Positions 53,161 to 62,431 of a stretch of DNA of 64,000 nucleotides are shown here, piece by piece. The DNA is from Bacilli bacterium (GTDB taxonomy: Bacteria > Bacillota_I > Bacilli_A > RFN20 > CAG-826). Each line of letters begins with the position of its first letter. Within the stretch, counting starts at the first letter, position 1. Position numbers and translations under genes: made by a program. The stretch is from the NCBI GenBank assembly GCA_017447165.1, contig JAFSOD010000004.1, positions 491,267 to 555,266 on the forward strand. Reading direction: 5' to 3'. Below the pieces are notes generated by a model. It ran no database searches and was not told the DNA's origin. It saw nothing but the letters and a program-made list of their open reading frames with translations.

Positions 53161-54110
53161 GTAAGGCTATCACAGTTATTGTTATGACATATAATCAAAA
53201 GCAATATATCTCTAAGGCGCTTGATTCTATTCTTGTTCAAAAGGGAGATGTTGATTTTGACATTATTATCCACGACGATTGTTCTAGTGATGGAACCTTA
53301 GAACTAATAAGAGAGTATCAAAAGAGAAATCCTAATAAAATCACAATCATCGAGGAAAAGGAACGTAGGTTTCTTGAGGAAGGATTTAACATGATGATTT
53401 ATAATCATGTGGTACCTTTTATTGACAGCAAATATGTCGCCTATTGTGATGGTGATGACTATTGGTGTGATGATTATAAACTCCAAAAACAACTTGCATT
53501 TATGGAAGCTCATCCGGATTATTCAATGTGCTTTCATTGCTCTTATCAACTTAAGAATGATGTTGATTTATCAAGTAAGTGGTTCGTTGATGATGAAGGC
53601 GACATTGACATGTCTTTTATAATTAGCGATGTTCCAGGAATTAAAATCGCTACATCATCTTTATTTGTTCGAAGCGATGTATTTAAGGATTTCCCTAATT
53701 GGAGAAAACTTTATCCTGTAGAAGACATACCTCTTTATATGAACGCTGCCATGAATGGAAAAATTCATCGTTTAAGTGATTTGATGTGTGTATATAGACA
53801 ATTTGCTGTTGGCTCTTGGTCTAGTCAAAATAAAGATAATATCCAAAGGACAATTGATCATTTAGAAAAAATGAAAGCAGCGATTAACTGTTTTAATGAA
53901 CAAACAGGTGGTGTTTATCAGCAATTAGTTTCTAAGCAAGTGCTCAGCTTTGAATTTAGAATCGCTCTTTTAAAAAAAGACTATAAAACTATCTTCCTTA
54001 AAAAATATAAGCACCTTTATAAGAGGTTATCAAAAAAAGAGAGGATTAGTTTGAAATTGCAATATAGGCTCCCTCATTTGTATAATTTAGTTCATAGAAA
54101 GAAGAATTAA
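53157..54110 (+). CDS. GT2-family glycosyltransferase
   Basis: 317 residues, GT-A fold. Nucleotide-binding start AITVIVMTYNQKQYISKALD, HDDCSSDGTLELIREY, and the metal motif in AYCDGDDYWCDDYKLQKQ. Inverting mechanism expected. The ATG overlaps the stop of the preceding gene (ATGA). The sugar transferred is unknown. Confidence 0.88.
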   Translation: MSKAITVIVMTYNQKQYISKALDSILVQKGDVDFDIIIHDDCSSDGTLELIREYQKRNPNKITIIEEKERRFLEEGFNMMIYNHVVPFIDSKYVAYCDGDDYWCDDYKLQKQLAFMEAHPDYSMCFHCSYQLKNDVDLSSKWFVDDEGDIDMSFIISDVPGIKIATSSLFVRSDVFKDFPNWRKLYPVEDIPLYMNAAMNGKIHRLSDLMCVYRQFAVGSWSSQNKDNIQRTIDHLEKMKAAINCFNEQTGGVYQQLVSKQVLSFEFRIALLKKDYKTIFLKKYKHLYKRLSKKERISLKLQYRLPHLYNLVHRKKN

Positions 54111-54116
54111 TCATAT

Positions 54117-55214
54117 ATGATTCCATGCAACGACTCTATTAGGCTATTTGAACAATATAAAGACGAATTTGAAGCTGCCGCTTTAGGCGTTTTAAGAAGC
54201 GGGCGTTATGTTTTAGGTAATAACGTTAAAGAATTCGAAAAAGAATTTGCAGCCTCAATTGGTTCTAGATTTTGTGTTGGAGTAGATAACGGCACTAATG
54301 CGATTAAAATTGGGATGCAAGCATTAGGAATTAAAAAAGGCGATGAAGTACTTGTTCAAGCTAATACATATATCGCAACTGTATTAGGAATCACCGCAAA
54401 TGGAGCGACTCCTGTTTTTGTTGAACCAAATGAATTCCATAACATAGATGAAAACGACATTGAACACAGAATAACAAATAAAACTAAAGCCATTATTGTG
54501 ACTCATTTATATGGACAAGCCACTAAAATGGATAAGATTATTTCGCTTTGCGAAAAATATCGTTTATATCTAGTAGAAGACTGCGCTCAAGCGCATTACG
54601 CAGATTTTGATAACAAGAAGGTTGGAACATTTGGAATTCTAGGATTCTTTAGTTTTTATCCAACAAAAAATATTGGCGCTTTTGGCGATGGTGGTGCCGT
54701 TGTTACTGATGACGAAAATCTATATGAAAAGATTAAGATGCTAAGAAATTACGGGTCATCCATTAGATATGATTTTGAACTAGAAAATGGACATAATTCT
54801 AGACTTGATGAAATTCAAGCGGCGCTATTAAGAGTAAAAATTAAACACGCAAAAGAGATTACTGATGAAAAAGTATCAATTGCTAATAGATATTTATCAG
54901 AGATTTCTAACCCTTTAGTGGAACTTCCACGTGTCGATAAAGGCTGTAAAAGTGTTTGGCATTTATTTGTTTTAAAAGTTGATGATAGAGATGCATTTAT
55001 TAAACATATGAATGAATGTGGGGTGCAAACTGATATTCATTACCCAATTCCTCCACATCTATCCAAATGTTATAAATCTTTAAATCATCATGAAGGAGAA
55101 TATCCAAAAGCGGAGTATTTAGCTAAACATGTTGTAGATCTTCCAATTTTTAACGGTATGACTACTGAAGAAGTTGATTCAGTTATAAAGGCGGTAAATT
55201 CATATGGAAAATAA
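54117..55214 (+). CDS. DegT/DnrJ/EryC1 sugar aminotransferase (FdtB/QdtB-like)
   Basis: 365 residues, PLP enzyme. GVDNGTNAIKIGMQALGIKK, QANTYIATVLGI, LVEDCAQAHYADF, and the PLP-lysine motif FSFYPTKNIGAFGDGGAVV are all intact. Within the superfamily the FdtB/QdtB type (3-amino-3,6-dideoxy sugars) is favoured because an FdtA-like cupin overlaps it by 11 bp. The product would be a dTDP-3-amino-3,6-dideoxyhexose. The dTDP-glucose genes rmlA and rmlB are not in the window. Confidence 0.85.
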   Translation: MIPCNDSIRLFEQYKDEFEAAALGVLRSGRYVLGNNVKEFEKEFAASIGSRFCVGVDNGTNAIKIGMQALGIKKGDEVLVQANTYIATVLGITANGATPVFVEPNEFHNIDENDIEHRITNKTKAIIVTHLYGQATKMDKIISLCEKYRLYLVEDCAQAHYADFDNKKVGTFGILGFFSFYPTKNIGAFGDGGAVVTDDENLYEKIKMLRNYGSSIRYDFELENGHNSRLDEIQAALLRVKIKHAKEITDEKVSIANRYLSEISNPLVELPRVDKGCKSVWHLFVLKVDDRDAFIKHMNECGVQTDIHYPIPPHLSKCYKSLNHHEGEYPKAEYLAKHVVDLPIFNGMTTEEVDSVIKAVNSYGK

Positions 55215-55617
55215 GAAGCATTATTTATTTGAAATTGAACCTTTTTCTGATGAAGATGGTTTTTTAGCGGTTATCGAAGAAGAAAAGCAAATTCCTTTTA
55301 AGATTAGAAGAATATTCTATGAATATGGTGTAGATAGAAATAGTTTAAGAGGGAAGCACGCGAATAGAAAAAGTAGATTCTGTTTAATTGCTGTTTCTGG
55401 ATCGTGTGATGTCATAGTTGAGGATGGTCTATCAAAAGTCACATACAAATTGGATAAACCATATAAAGTGCTTTATTTAGACAAAATGGTCTGGAAGACA
55501 ATGACCAATTTTTCTAACGATTGTGTTCTTCTTGTTTTATCTGATTCTTTGTATGACAAGAACGAATATATTAGGGATTTTGAAGAGTATTTAAAAGAGA
55601 ATGGCCAAAAACATTAA
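55204..55617 (+). CDS. FdtA/QdtA-like sugar 3,4-ketoisomerase (cupin)
   Basis: 137 residues, cupin fold. Converts dTDP-4-keto-6-deoxyglucose to the 3-keto form, the substrate of the FdtB-like aminotransferase that it overlaps. SLRGKHANRKSRFCLIAVSG followed by CDVIVEDG aligns with the family segment RGxHAHKxxxQLLxxxSGxxxV. The second histidine of HxH is Asn here (HAN), a variant I believe also occurs in related sugar-binding cupins, so catalytic activity is not certain. It overlaps the following glycosyltransferase gene by 17 bp. Confidence 0.75.
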   Translation: MENKKHYLFEIEPFSDEDGFLAVIEEEKQIPFKIRRIFYEYGVDRNSLRGKHANRKSRFCLIAVSGSCDVIVEDGLSKVTYKLDKPYKVLYLDKMVWKTMTNFSNDCVLLVLSDSLYDKNEYIRDFEEYLKENGQKH

Positions 55618-56704
55618 TATTGTTTGTTTTTATGCATCAGAATATGCAGGGAATTTTATTCCCTCTCTTTTACATTTTGCAGAATCTTGTGATAAAAACA
55701 TCAATATAATATTCACTTTTCCGAAGGAAGCAGAGAGCAGATATTGGATAAAGTTTCTAGAACAACGAAAATACAAAGTATTTTTCTTAAGTTCTTTTAA
55801 AGGAAAAACATTCAAAAAAGAACTTAAGAAGATTAATAAAGAAAACAACATTAATGTTTTATATTCTCATTTTATTTCTGGACTAAAAATTAAAGCGGTT
55901 TATCCATTTAATAAAAAAATGAAGTTAACCATTCATGTTCATTCTGATTTCTCTGGTAGTAAAAAGGTTTCTTTTAAAAGAAGAATTCGAAGATTTTTTG
56001 AATTATCTATTTTAAGAAGAGACGCAGATTATATTTTTGTTGGCGACAGTCTATCTTTTAAACACGGGAAACACTTTCATTCTGTCACTAACGCTTTATG
56101 TTTAGATAGAATTGTGAATAAAAAGTTAGACATTGAACTCTTTAAAAAAGAAAACGATATCACAGATAGTCATACAGTATTTTTGATGTTTGCGTGGTCA
56201 CCATATATTAAAGGTGTTGATGTTGCGATTAAAGCATTTTTAAACTTAACTGAAGAAGAAAAAGAAAAGGTTAGATTTGTTATTGTCCATGGTCGTGGAG
56301 ATGGCTATTTGAGATGCATTGATTATTTAGCTGAAAAACTTGGCAATAAAGATTTTTTGAATGAAAAACATATAAAATATGTTAAACCAGTAGAAGATAT
56401 GTTTGCCTTATATTCTATCGCTGATGTCTTTATCTCGGCATCGAGATCAGAAGGGTTTAGCTATGCTATATTGGAGTCGCTATATTTGGGATTGAATTCT
56501 ATCATCAGCAATATTAAAGGTTCAATTTGGGCTGCCTCATATCCTCTGGTTGATGTCTTTGAATCTGAAAATAGCATGGAATTATCTAAAATTATTAAAA
56601 ATAAGATAAGCTTAAAAAGCGACAAACATATTAATGAAAAAATAGCTATTGATTATAACATTAGTAAGTGGTGCGAAAGCATTAAAAAGATTGTTGTTGA
56701 GTAA
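55601..56704 (+). CDS. GT4-like glycosyltransferase
   Basis: 367 residues, GT-B fold. The N-terminal half is divergent; the C-terminal half has VFLMFAWSPYIKGVDVAIKA, RFVIVHGRG and the EX7E motif in SASRSEGFSYAILESLYLGL, which marks retaining GT4 enzymes. It overlaps the cupin gene by 17 bp and precedes the next GT by 2 bp. Confidence 0.82.
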   Translation: MAKNINIVCFYASEYAGNFIPSLLHFAESCDKNINIIFTFPKEAESRYWIKFLEQRKYKVFFLSSFKGKTFKKELKKINKENNINVLYSHFISGLKIKAVYPFNKKMKLTIHVHSDFSGSKKVSFKRRIRRFFELSILRRDADYIFVGDSLSFKHGKHFHSVTNALCLDRIVNKKLDIELFKKENDITDSHTVFLMFAWSPYIKGVDVAIKAFLNLTEEEKEKVRFVIVHGRGDGYLRCIDYLAEKLGNKDFLNEKHIKYVKPVEDMFALYSIADVFISASRSEGFSYAILESLYLGLNSIISNIKGSIWAASYPLVDVFESENSMELSKIIKNKISLKSDKHINEKIAIDYNISKWCESIKKIVVE

Positions 56705-56706
56705 AT

Positions 56707-57813
56707 ATGAAAAAGAGAATCTTGTTTGTTCAAAATAGATTATCCTTTGGTGGAACCTCATCACTAATTATGTTTATTGTTAGGAATCTTTCTAACGAAT
56801 ATGTTTTTGACATGTTTTGTTATGAAGATGGAGCAGCAGAACTTGAAAATGAATTTATAAAATATGGTGGATGTATTTTTAAGGATAAGAAGCTTTACTG
56901 CTCAAGCAGTTTGTTTGGAAAATTAAAACAATATAGATTAAAACTCTTTGGTGGTATTAAGCGAGTTTTTAAGAAGAATATAAAAAATAGAGAATATTAT
57001 GGAGTTCACTGCTTTGAAGAATTTGCTAGCGCGTACTATTTAAGAGCAGCTTCTAGGCTAGGAATAGAAAAAAGAATTGTTCACTTCTGTAATGACCAAA
57101 AGCAAAAAAGAAAATTGAATTTTGCTGCTAAATACTTAAGAAAAAAAGAAGCATGTATTATTAATAAATATGCCACAAACATCGTTGCGGATTCATCTAA
57201 TTCTTCTTCTGACTTACTTGATTCAACCAAGATTAGATTAATACTTGATCCTATCGATAAAAGGTTTATCTTTTCAGAAGCAACACCTACAAATTTATCT
57301 CTTACTCAAGTTGGAATGATTTGTGATAACAAGAATCAGTTATTTACATTGTCTATTTTTGATATTTTGATAAGAAAATATGGCCTAGCCGATGCCAAAT
57401 TAACAATAGTGGGGCCATGTTCAGATGCTAATTTGAGTTATAAAGAAGAAGTTGAAAGAAAAATTAGCGAACTTGGTCTAAAGGAGAATGTTTTTATTAA
57501 ACCAGCAACATTAGATTTGCCATCGGTTTTTAACGAAACTAGTTATTTGATTTTCCCTTCTAAAAAAGAATCCTTTGGTATGGTTTTAATTGAGGCACAA
57601 GCATGCGGCTTACAATGTTTTTCTTCTTATGCTGCCGCTAAAGAAACTAACCTTGGCGGAGTTACGCACCTTAGTCTTAATGATGGTCCTGAAAAATGGG
57701 CAGAATCTATCTTTAATTTATATTTATCAAACAAAGGTGAAAAAGTAGTGTTTGATGTTTCTAGACATAGTCCAGAAGCAATTAGAAAAGAGTTTATAAA
57801 ATTGTATGAGTAA
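56707..57813 (+). CDS. GT4-like glycosyltransferase
   Basis: 368 residues. N-terminal RILFVQNRLSFGGTSSLIMF resembles the glycine-rich GT-B start; SLTQVGMICDNKNQLFTLSI and the EX7E motif in FPSKKESFGMVLIEAQACGL mark GT4. The 3' end overlaps the propeller-protein gene by 8 bp. Substrates unknown. Confidence 0.84.
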   Translation: MKKRILFVQNRLSFGGTSSLIMFIVRNLSNEYVFDMFCYEDGAAELENEFIKYGGCIFKDKKLYCSSSLFGKLKQYRLKLFGGIKRVFKKNIKNREYYGVHCFEEFASAYYLRAASRLGIEKRIVHFCNDQKQKRKLNFAAKYLRKKEACIINKYATNIVADSSNSSSDLLDSTKIRLILDPIDKRFIFSEATPTNLSLTQVGMICDNKNQLFTLSIFDILIRKYGLADAKLTIVGPCSDANLSYKEEVERKISELGLKENVFIKPATLDLPSVFNETSYLIFPSKKESFGMVLIEAQACGLQCFSSYAAAKETNLGGVTHLSLNDGPEKWAESIFNLYLSNKGEKVVFDVSRHSPEAIRKEFIKLYE

Positions 57814-58747
57814 ATGGGACAAATTATTTCATTCTTATAGATGGATGACGGCTTATCGAATTAATCCACAACACGAGCTAAACTTTTCTAATTGCAAAGA
57901 ACCTTTTCATATAGTTTCAACACAAAAACACCATTGGTGTGCTGACCCATTTCTATTTGAAAAAGATAATAAAATTTATTTGTTTTGTGAATACACAAAC
58001 GAGAACAAAAGCAAATCTTATATTGCCTATAAAGAATTATTCCCTGTTGAAGAAAAGAAATGGTCTTTAGCGTATGAATTTTCAGGACATACATCATATC
58101 CTTGCATATTTGAGTTTAAAGATAACTTATATATGATTCCTGAGACAGTTTTTGCTAATGAAATAGTTGTGTTTAAATTTGATTTTTCTAGTAAGAAATG
58201 GAAACAACATTCGACATTATTGACTGGAAAGAATTGCCCAGATACTACATTTATAGAAATTGATGGATTACCATATATTTTTATTTATGAAATTAAAGCT
58301 CGCAACGAAAGATATTTACATTTATCTTTATTGGATGAAGAACTGAGAAACATTAAAAATGACATAATTGTTGAAAAATATAATTGTCCTGATGGTAGAC
58401 CAGGTGGCAACTGTATTAAATTTGATAATAAACTTATCCGTGTTGTGCAACCTGGAATTAATCATTATGGAGAAAGACTTTCGTTTAGACAGTTCTCTTT
58501 TGTAGATGATAAGTATGAAGAAAACGAACTATTTGCTGTAGAACCATCCGATGTTGTTATTAACACGAAGAAAAAAGTCATAGGACTTCATACATATAAC
58601 CGAGTTAATGACATAGAAGTTATTGATTTGCTTTATAAAAGCAAGTTTGAATTATTTAAGCCAATAAAACTATTATTTAAAAAGTTTGACTTGTTTGGAT
58701 TTGGATATTACGATTTAAAAGAAAAACGCATTTTTAAAGATAAATAA
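57806..58747 (+). CDS. Beta-propeller protein related to glucosamine-inositolphosphorylceramide transferase N-terminal domains
   Basis: 313 residues. Repeated blade-like segments: HHWCADPFLFEKDNKIYLFC, SYPCIFEFKDNLYMIPET, CPDTTFIEIDGLPYIFIYE and DGRPGGNCIKFDNKLIRVVQ. This pattern is that of five-bladed propellers (GH43/GH32-like fold) seen in bacterial polysaccharide loci and in eukaryotic GINT1-like proteins. No signal peptide. It might bind or modify a sugar; the glycosidase catalytic acids cannot be assigned. Overlaps the preceding GT gene. Confidence 0.65.
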   Translation: MSKWDKLFHSYRWMTAYRINPQHELNFSNCKEPFHIVSTQKHHWCADPFLFEKDNKIYLFCEYTNENKSKSYIAYKELFPVEEKKWSLAYEFSGHTSYPCIFEFKDNLYMIPETVFANEIVVFKFDFSSKKWKQHSTLLTGKNCPDTTFIEIDGLPYIFIYEIKARNERYLHLSLLDEELRNIKNDIIVEKYNCPDGRPGGNCIKFDNKLIRVVQPGINHYGERLSFRQFSFVDDKYEENELFAVEPSDVVINTKKKVIGLHTYNRVNDIEVIDLLYKSKFELFKPIKLLFKKFDLFGFGYYDLKEKRIFKDK

Positions 58748-58762
58748 ACATTAATTAATCAC

Positions 58763-58785
58763 TAAAAACATATAATAGTTTTTAA
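58763..58785 (+). terminator. Weak hairpin after the propeller gene
   Basis: TAAAAAC pairs with GTTTTTA, followed by an AT-rich stretch. It is all A-T except one pair, so the support is weak. Confidence 0.3.
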
Positions 58786-58812
58786 TTTTGTTTTCGTTTG
58801 TAAACTATAAAT

Positions 58813-58847
58813 GGTATTATACTTTAGAATATTCTTTTGAATATATT
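58813..58847 (+). promoter_or_regulatory. Two candidate -10 elements before the membrane-protein gene
   Basis: TGGTATTAT (58812-58820) is an extended -10 giving a leader of about 28 nt without SD. TATATT (58842-58847) is 7 nt before the ATG at 58855 and would give a leaderless mRNA, as for several other genes here. Which is used cannot be decided from sequence. Confidence 0.35.
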
Positions 58848-58854
58848 GCGGTAT

Positions 58855-60141
58855 ATGCTTAAAAAAATCGTTGGCTGGATTACTAAGAATTTCAAAAAAC
58901 CGAAAGCGGTTCATTTTATTGCAATCGGATTAGTTTTTGCATCCCTAGTTGCTGCTTTATCAACTGGTTTTGTTTCTAATAGTGTGAATGCCGAAGTTCT
59001 TTCTAATGATATTTCTAATTTTGTTAAAACAAATACTACTGAATCGAGATATTTAGGTGTTGTTGTGGAAAAAAATGTCAAAAACACTGTTTATTCAATG
59101 CAAGATAACGATGCTGAGTTTAGAAGAATATTTGGTGTGTTCCGCCAAGAGAGAGTCACTTTTGCTGCTGGCTTTAACTTAAATAAAGAAAGCAATATCT
59201 CTGTTGGCGAATTTGAACATAAAGAAAACGAAGATAATTATTCTATTGTTTATGTTGGTCAAACTAGGTACATCGAATATGAAGATGCCTATAAACACGA
59301 TCCATATCCATTATTATTCAAATTCCCTCTAGTTAGAAAATCATCTGAACAAGGTGTTTTAGATACGCAATTTTGTATATCTATAAGTGAATCAAGAGCA
59401 AAAGAGCTTCTCATTAAAAAGTTGCCTGATAAAGATCCTGATGATTTTAATGATGATGATTATATCAACAATATTATCGGAAGCACCCTTACAGTTACTG
59501 TTGATGGCTATGAGCAGACTTATAAGATTCAGGATATTTATTTAGAACGTGACTATTATTATGATTGCCTCAAGGAAACCGTTGGCGATTTTCTTGTTCT
59601 TTCTGATTATACTTATCCAAAAGTTGGTCTTGATAAGAATTTAACTCAGCAACGTATTTATTTCTTTAATGAGTTCCCTTATCAAACCGAGTTTTTCTTC
59701 AATTACGTTAATTCTACTTATCCTGATAATAGTTATCCGATTTCACTTGCTACCTATAATTTTATTGATAAAGAAATTGATTCAAATTTTGTTCTTGGAT
59801 TTAGAGATTTATTAACTCAAAAATCAAATATTTGGGGTACTATTCTTATTGTTTTAGCGATTGTTCTTGCGTTTTTATCTTTGATTTATGCGATTTTATA
59901 TGAGATTTATTTAAATAAAACATCCTTATTAATTTGCTTTGTTACGTTATTTATTCCATATCTTTTATTTAAAGTTCTATATTTAATTATTGGAAATGTC
60001 AGATTGTTTTCTAGTGTTGGCACAAAAACAAACGGCATTATATTGATTATTTATGCATTCATTTTGATTGCATTATTTGTATTTAGAAACAGCATTAGGA
60101 AGAGGAACTCTAAAAATGAGCCTGCAGAAGTTGACATCTAA
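58855..60141 (+). CDS. Membrane protein of the polysaccharide locus, unknown function
   Basis: 428 residues. Layout: basic cytoplasmic N-terminus, one membrane helix (FIAIGLVFASLVAALSTGFV), a large extracytoplasmic domain of about 290 residues with no recognised motif, then three C-terminal helices (TILIVLAIVLAFLSLIYAIL, LLICFVTLFIPYLLFKVLYL, IILIIYAFILIALFVF). The layout recalls Wzz-like or permease-like proteins but no signature is present. The ATG at 58855 is preferred over an upstream TTG at 58837. The 3' end overlaps the polymerase-GT4 gene by 26 bp. Confidence 0.7.
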   Translation: MLKKIVGWITKNFKKPKAVHFIAIGLVFASLVAALSTGFVSNSVNAEVLSNDISNFVKTNTTESRYLGVVVEKNVKNTVYSMQDNDAEFRRIFGVFRQERVTFAAGFNLNKESNISVGEFEHKENEDNYSIVYVGQTRYIEYEDAYKHDPYPLLFKFPLVRKSSEQGVLDTQFCISISESRAKELLIKKLPDKDPDDFNDDDYINNIIGSTLTVTVDGYEQTYKIQDIYLERDYYYDCLKETVGDFLVLSDYTYPKVGLDKNLTQQRIYFFNEFPYQTEFFFNYVNSTYPDNSYPISLATYNFIDKEIDSNFVLGFRDLLTQKSNIWGTILIVLAIVLAFLSLIYAILYEIYLNKTSLLICFVTLFIPYLLFKVLYLIIGNVRLFSSVGTKTNGIILIIYAFILIALFVFRNSIRKRNSKNEPAEVDI

Positions 60142-62431
60142 AATTGCGACTCCAAGAGTCAAAAGTATCCTCTTTTATACGATCGCGTGCCTAGTGTTTT
60201 TATATGCTTTCTCTATTCCTTCCTTTGGTGGAAGAGAAAAATGGAATTATATCATGTATGGCATAATGATCGTTCTTACAGGAGCGGTTGCCATATATAT
60301 CGCCCTATTTAAAGAACTTATTAACTTTAAAAGATGGCAGTATTATCTTATTCCGTTATTTGCTTTGTTTGCTGTAATTGGGACTTTGATTTCATCGCAT
60401 CAATATCGCGCTTGGCTATCATTAGTTATTTTAGCAGCGAGTATGTTTGTTTTGATGCAGGCATTCTCAATATTAAATGATCGGAATTTAATTTTAATAT
60501 TAATATCTGCCGCCATTTTCTGCTTTAGCATATATTTTATATATCACTATAGAACTGACATTATTAATTTCACTGCTTTTAAAAGAGAAGGTTTTAGACT
60601 CGGCTTTGATTTTGATAACCCTAACGCAATATCAGCGGTATGCGCCATTGGCTGTTTCTGCTGCTTATATTTAGTTTTGTTTTGGAATACCAAATGGAAA
60701 TATTTGTTCTTAATTCCGTTCCTTGCTATCGGTTTGGCTGGTGTTTCAACAGGTAGTAGAACATTCATAGTAGCAATCGTTGTTATGGTTCTCTCTTTGT
60801 TGTTCTTCAGATTTAAGAAACACAAAATAATGATGTTAACAATTGTTATAGTTGTAATTATTTTGTTCTTTATAATCATTAATTTGCCATTTGCCGAAAC
60901 AATTAAGAATAGATTTGAACGTTTCTTCCTTACATTTTTCTCTGATAGCTCTAGAGTCGACACTTCTGCAATTGAAAGAATGTTATGGTTTGACTATGGC
61001 TTCGGTATGGGCTTTAAGAATCTACTTTTTGGACTTGGTGTTGACGGATTCTCTGTATTCTCTGGAGTAGGAACCTACGCTCACTCTAACTTCGCTGAGG
61101 TGATATGTGATTTTGGTGTCATTGGATTATTTGTTTTCTACGCTCCATTATTTATTGTTGCTTATCAAACTATTAAAGATAAAAGAAGATGCACTCCGTT
61201 TGTTATAACTCTCTTCATTTATTACATTGTTGTTAGTTTGAGTAACGTTTTCTATTACAACAAGTTCTATTATTTGATTATGGCGTTAATGTTCTATTTT
61301 GTATTTGAAATTAAAGAAGAAAATGTTCAAATCGCAGATGTAAAAGAACATGTTAAAAAAATAGTGTTTACATGTGATGGAATGGAAAGTGGTGGTGCGG
61401 AAAAGGTCGTCGCCACACTCGCTAATGAATTAGATAGACAAGGATTTAGTGTTTCTATCGTTGGTGTTTCATCATTTGTGGAAGAATCATTCTATAAGTT
61501 AAATGATAATGTTTCATATGAAACACTACATAAAAACGGCTCCAAAAAAATAGGTTTTATTAGAAGAGTGTTCTTGCTTAACAAAACATTAAAAAGATTA
61601 AAACCTGACGTGGTTATATCATTCTTACCACATGTCATTGTTTATACGAATTTTGCAATGTTTAACATTAATAAACCACTTATAGTTTCCGAAAGAAATG
61701 ATCCAAATTTAGATCCGAAAGGATCGTTACTTAGAGCTTTGAAATATTATTCATTTTCACAGGCTGATGGATGTGTTTTCCAAACTACAGATGCAAGAAA
61801 TTATTTTTCGAAATCTATACAAAAGAAGTCGTTGATTATAAATAATCCACTACAAATATCTTACGAAGGAAATCTTCCAGAAAATAGAAAGAAAACAATC
61901 ATTAGTGTAGGTAGATTAAACAAACAAAAGAACTATCCAATGTTAATCGACGCTTTTAAGATTTTTAAAGAAAATAATCCTAATTATGAATTAAAAATAT
62001 ATGGTTCAGGACCATTAGAGGAAGAAATTAGGAATTATATTGTAAGTAGCGGATTGGAGGGCTCTGTTTCATTAATGGGTAACTCCAACACATGGCATAG
62101 TGATGAACATGACGCTTCGTTATTTGCGTCTTCTAGTGATTATGAAGGTATGCCAAATGCTTTAGCGGAAGCAATTGCGCTTGGTATTCCTGTTGTATCC
62201 ACTAATTGTCCAATTGGTGGTCCTAAAGAATTAATATTTAATGGTTTAAATGGATACTTATGTAGTGTTGGCAACCCTATTGATATGGCGAATAAAATGG
62301 AAGAAGCTTTATCTATTGATATATCCGCTGATAATGTCACATCCTTTAAAAACCAAAGAACAGCTGATGTCATCACCAACAAATGGCTTGAATATATTAA
62401 AACTGTTTTAGAAAGAAAAGTATCACAATGA
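60116..62431 (+). CDS. Fusion: O-antigen ligase/polymerase-like membrane domain + GT4 glycosyltransferase
   Basis: 771 residues from the ATG at 60116, which follows SD AGAGGA inside the preceding gene; an upstream TTG reading is less likely. Residues 1 to about 405 contain about a dozen membrane helices and the family features of Wzy/WaaL-type enzymes (GLAGVSTGSRTFIVAIVV, and a large loop with GVGTYAHSNFAEVICDFG). Residues from about 415 form a GT4 enzyme (GMESGGAEKVVATLANELDR, ISVGRLNKQKNYPMLIDAFK, EX7E in SSDYEGMPNALAEAIALGIP). Normally these are separate proteins. It probably polymerises or ligates repeat units and adds a sugar. Confidence 0.85.
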   Translation: MSLQKLTSKIATPRVKSILFYTIACLVFLYAFSIPSFGGREKWNYIMYGIMIVLTGAVAIYIALFKELINFKRWQYYLIPLFALFAVIGTLISSHQYRAWLSLVILAASMFVLMQAFSILNDRNLILILISAAIFCFSIYFIYHYRTDIINFTAFKREGFRLGFDFDNPNAISAVCAIGCFCCLYLVLFWNTKWKYLFLIPFLAIGLAGVSTGSRTFIVAIVVMVLSLLFFRFKKHKIMMLTIVIVVIILFFIIINLPFAETIKNRFERFFLTFFSDSSRVDTSAIERMLWFDYGFGMGFKNLLFGLGVDGFSVFSGVGTYAHSNFAEVICDFGVIGLFVFYAPLFIVAYQTIKDKRRCTPFVITLFIYYIVVSLSNVFYYNKFYYLIMALMFYFVFEIKEENVQIADVKEHVKKIVFTCDGMESGGAEKVVATLANELDRQGFSVSIVGVSSFVEESFYKLNDNVSYETLHKNGSKKIGFIRRVFLLNKTLKRLKPDVVISFLPHVIVYTNFAMFNINKPLIVSERNDPNLDPKGSLLRALKYYSFSQADGCVFQTTDARNYFSKSIQKKSLIINNPLQISYEGNLPENRKKTIISVGRLNKQKNYPMLIDAFKIFKENNPNYELKIYGSGPLEEEIRNYIVSSGLEGSVSLMGNSNTWHSDEHDASLFASSSDYEGMPNALAEAIALGIPVVSTNCPIGGPKELIFNGLNGYLCSVGNPIDMANKMEEALSIDISADNVTSFKNQRTADVITNKWLEYIKTVLERKVSQ

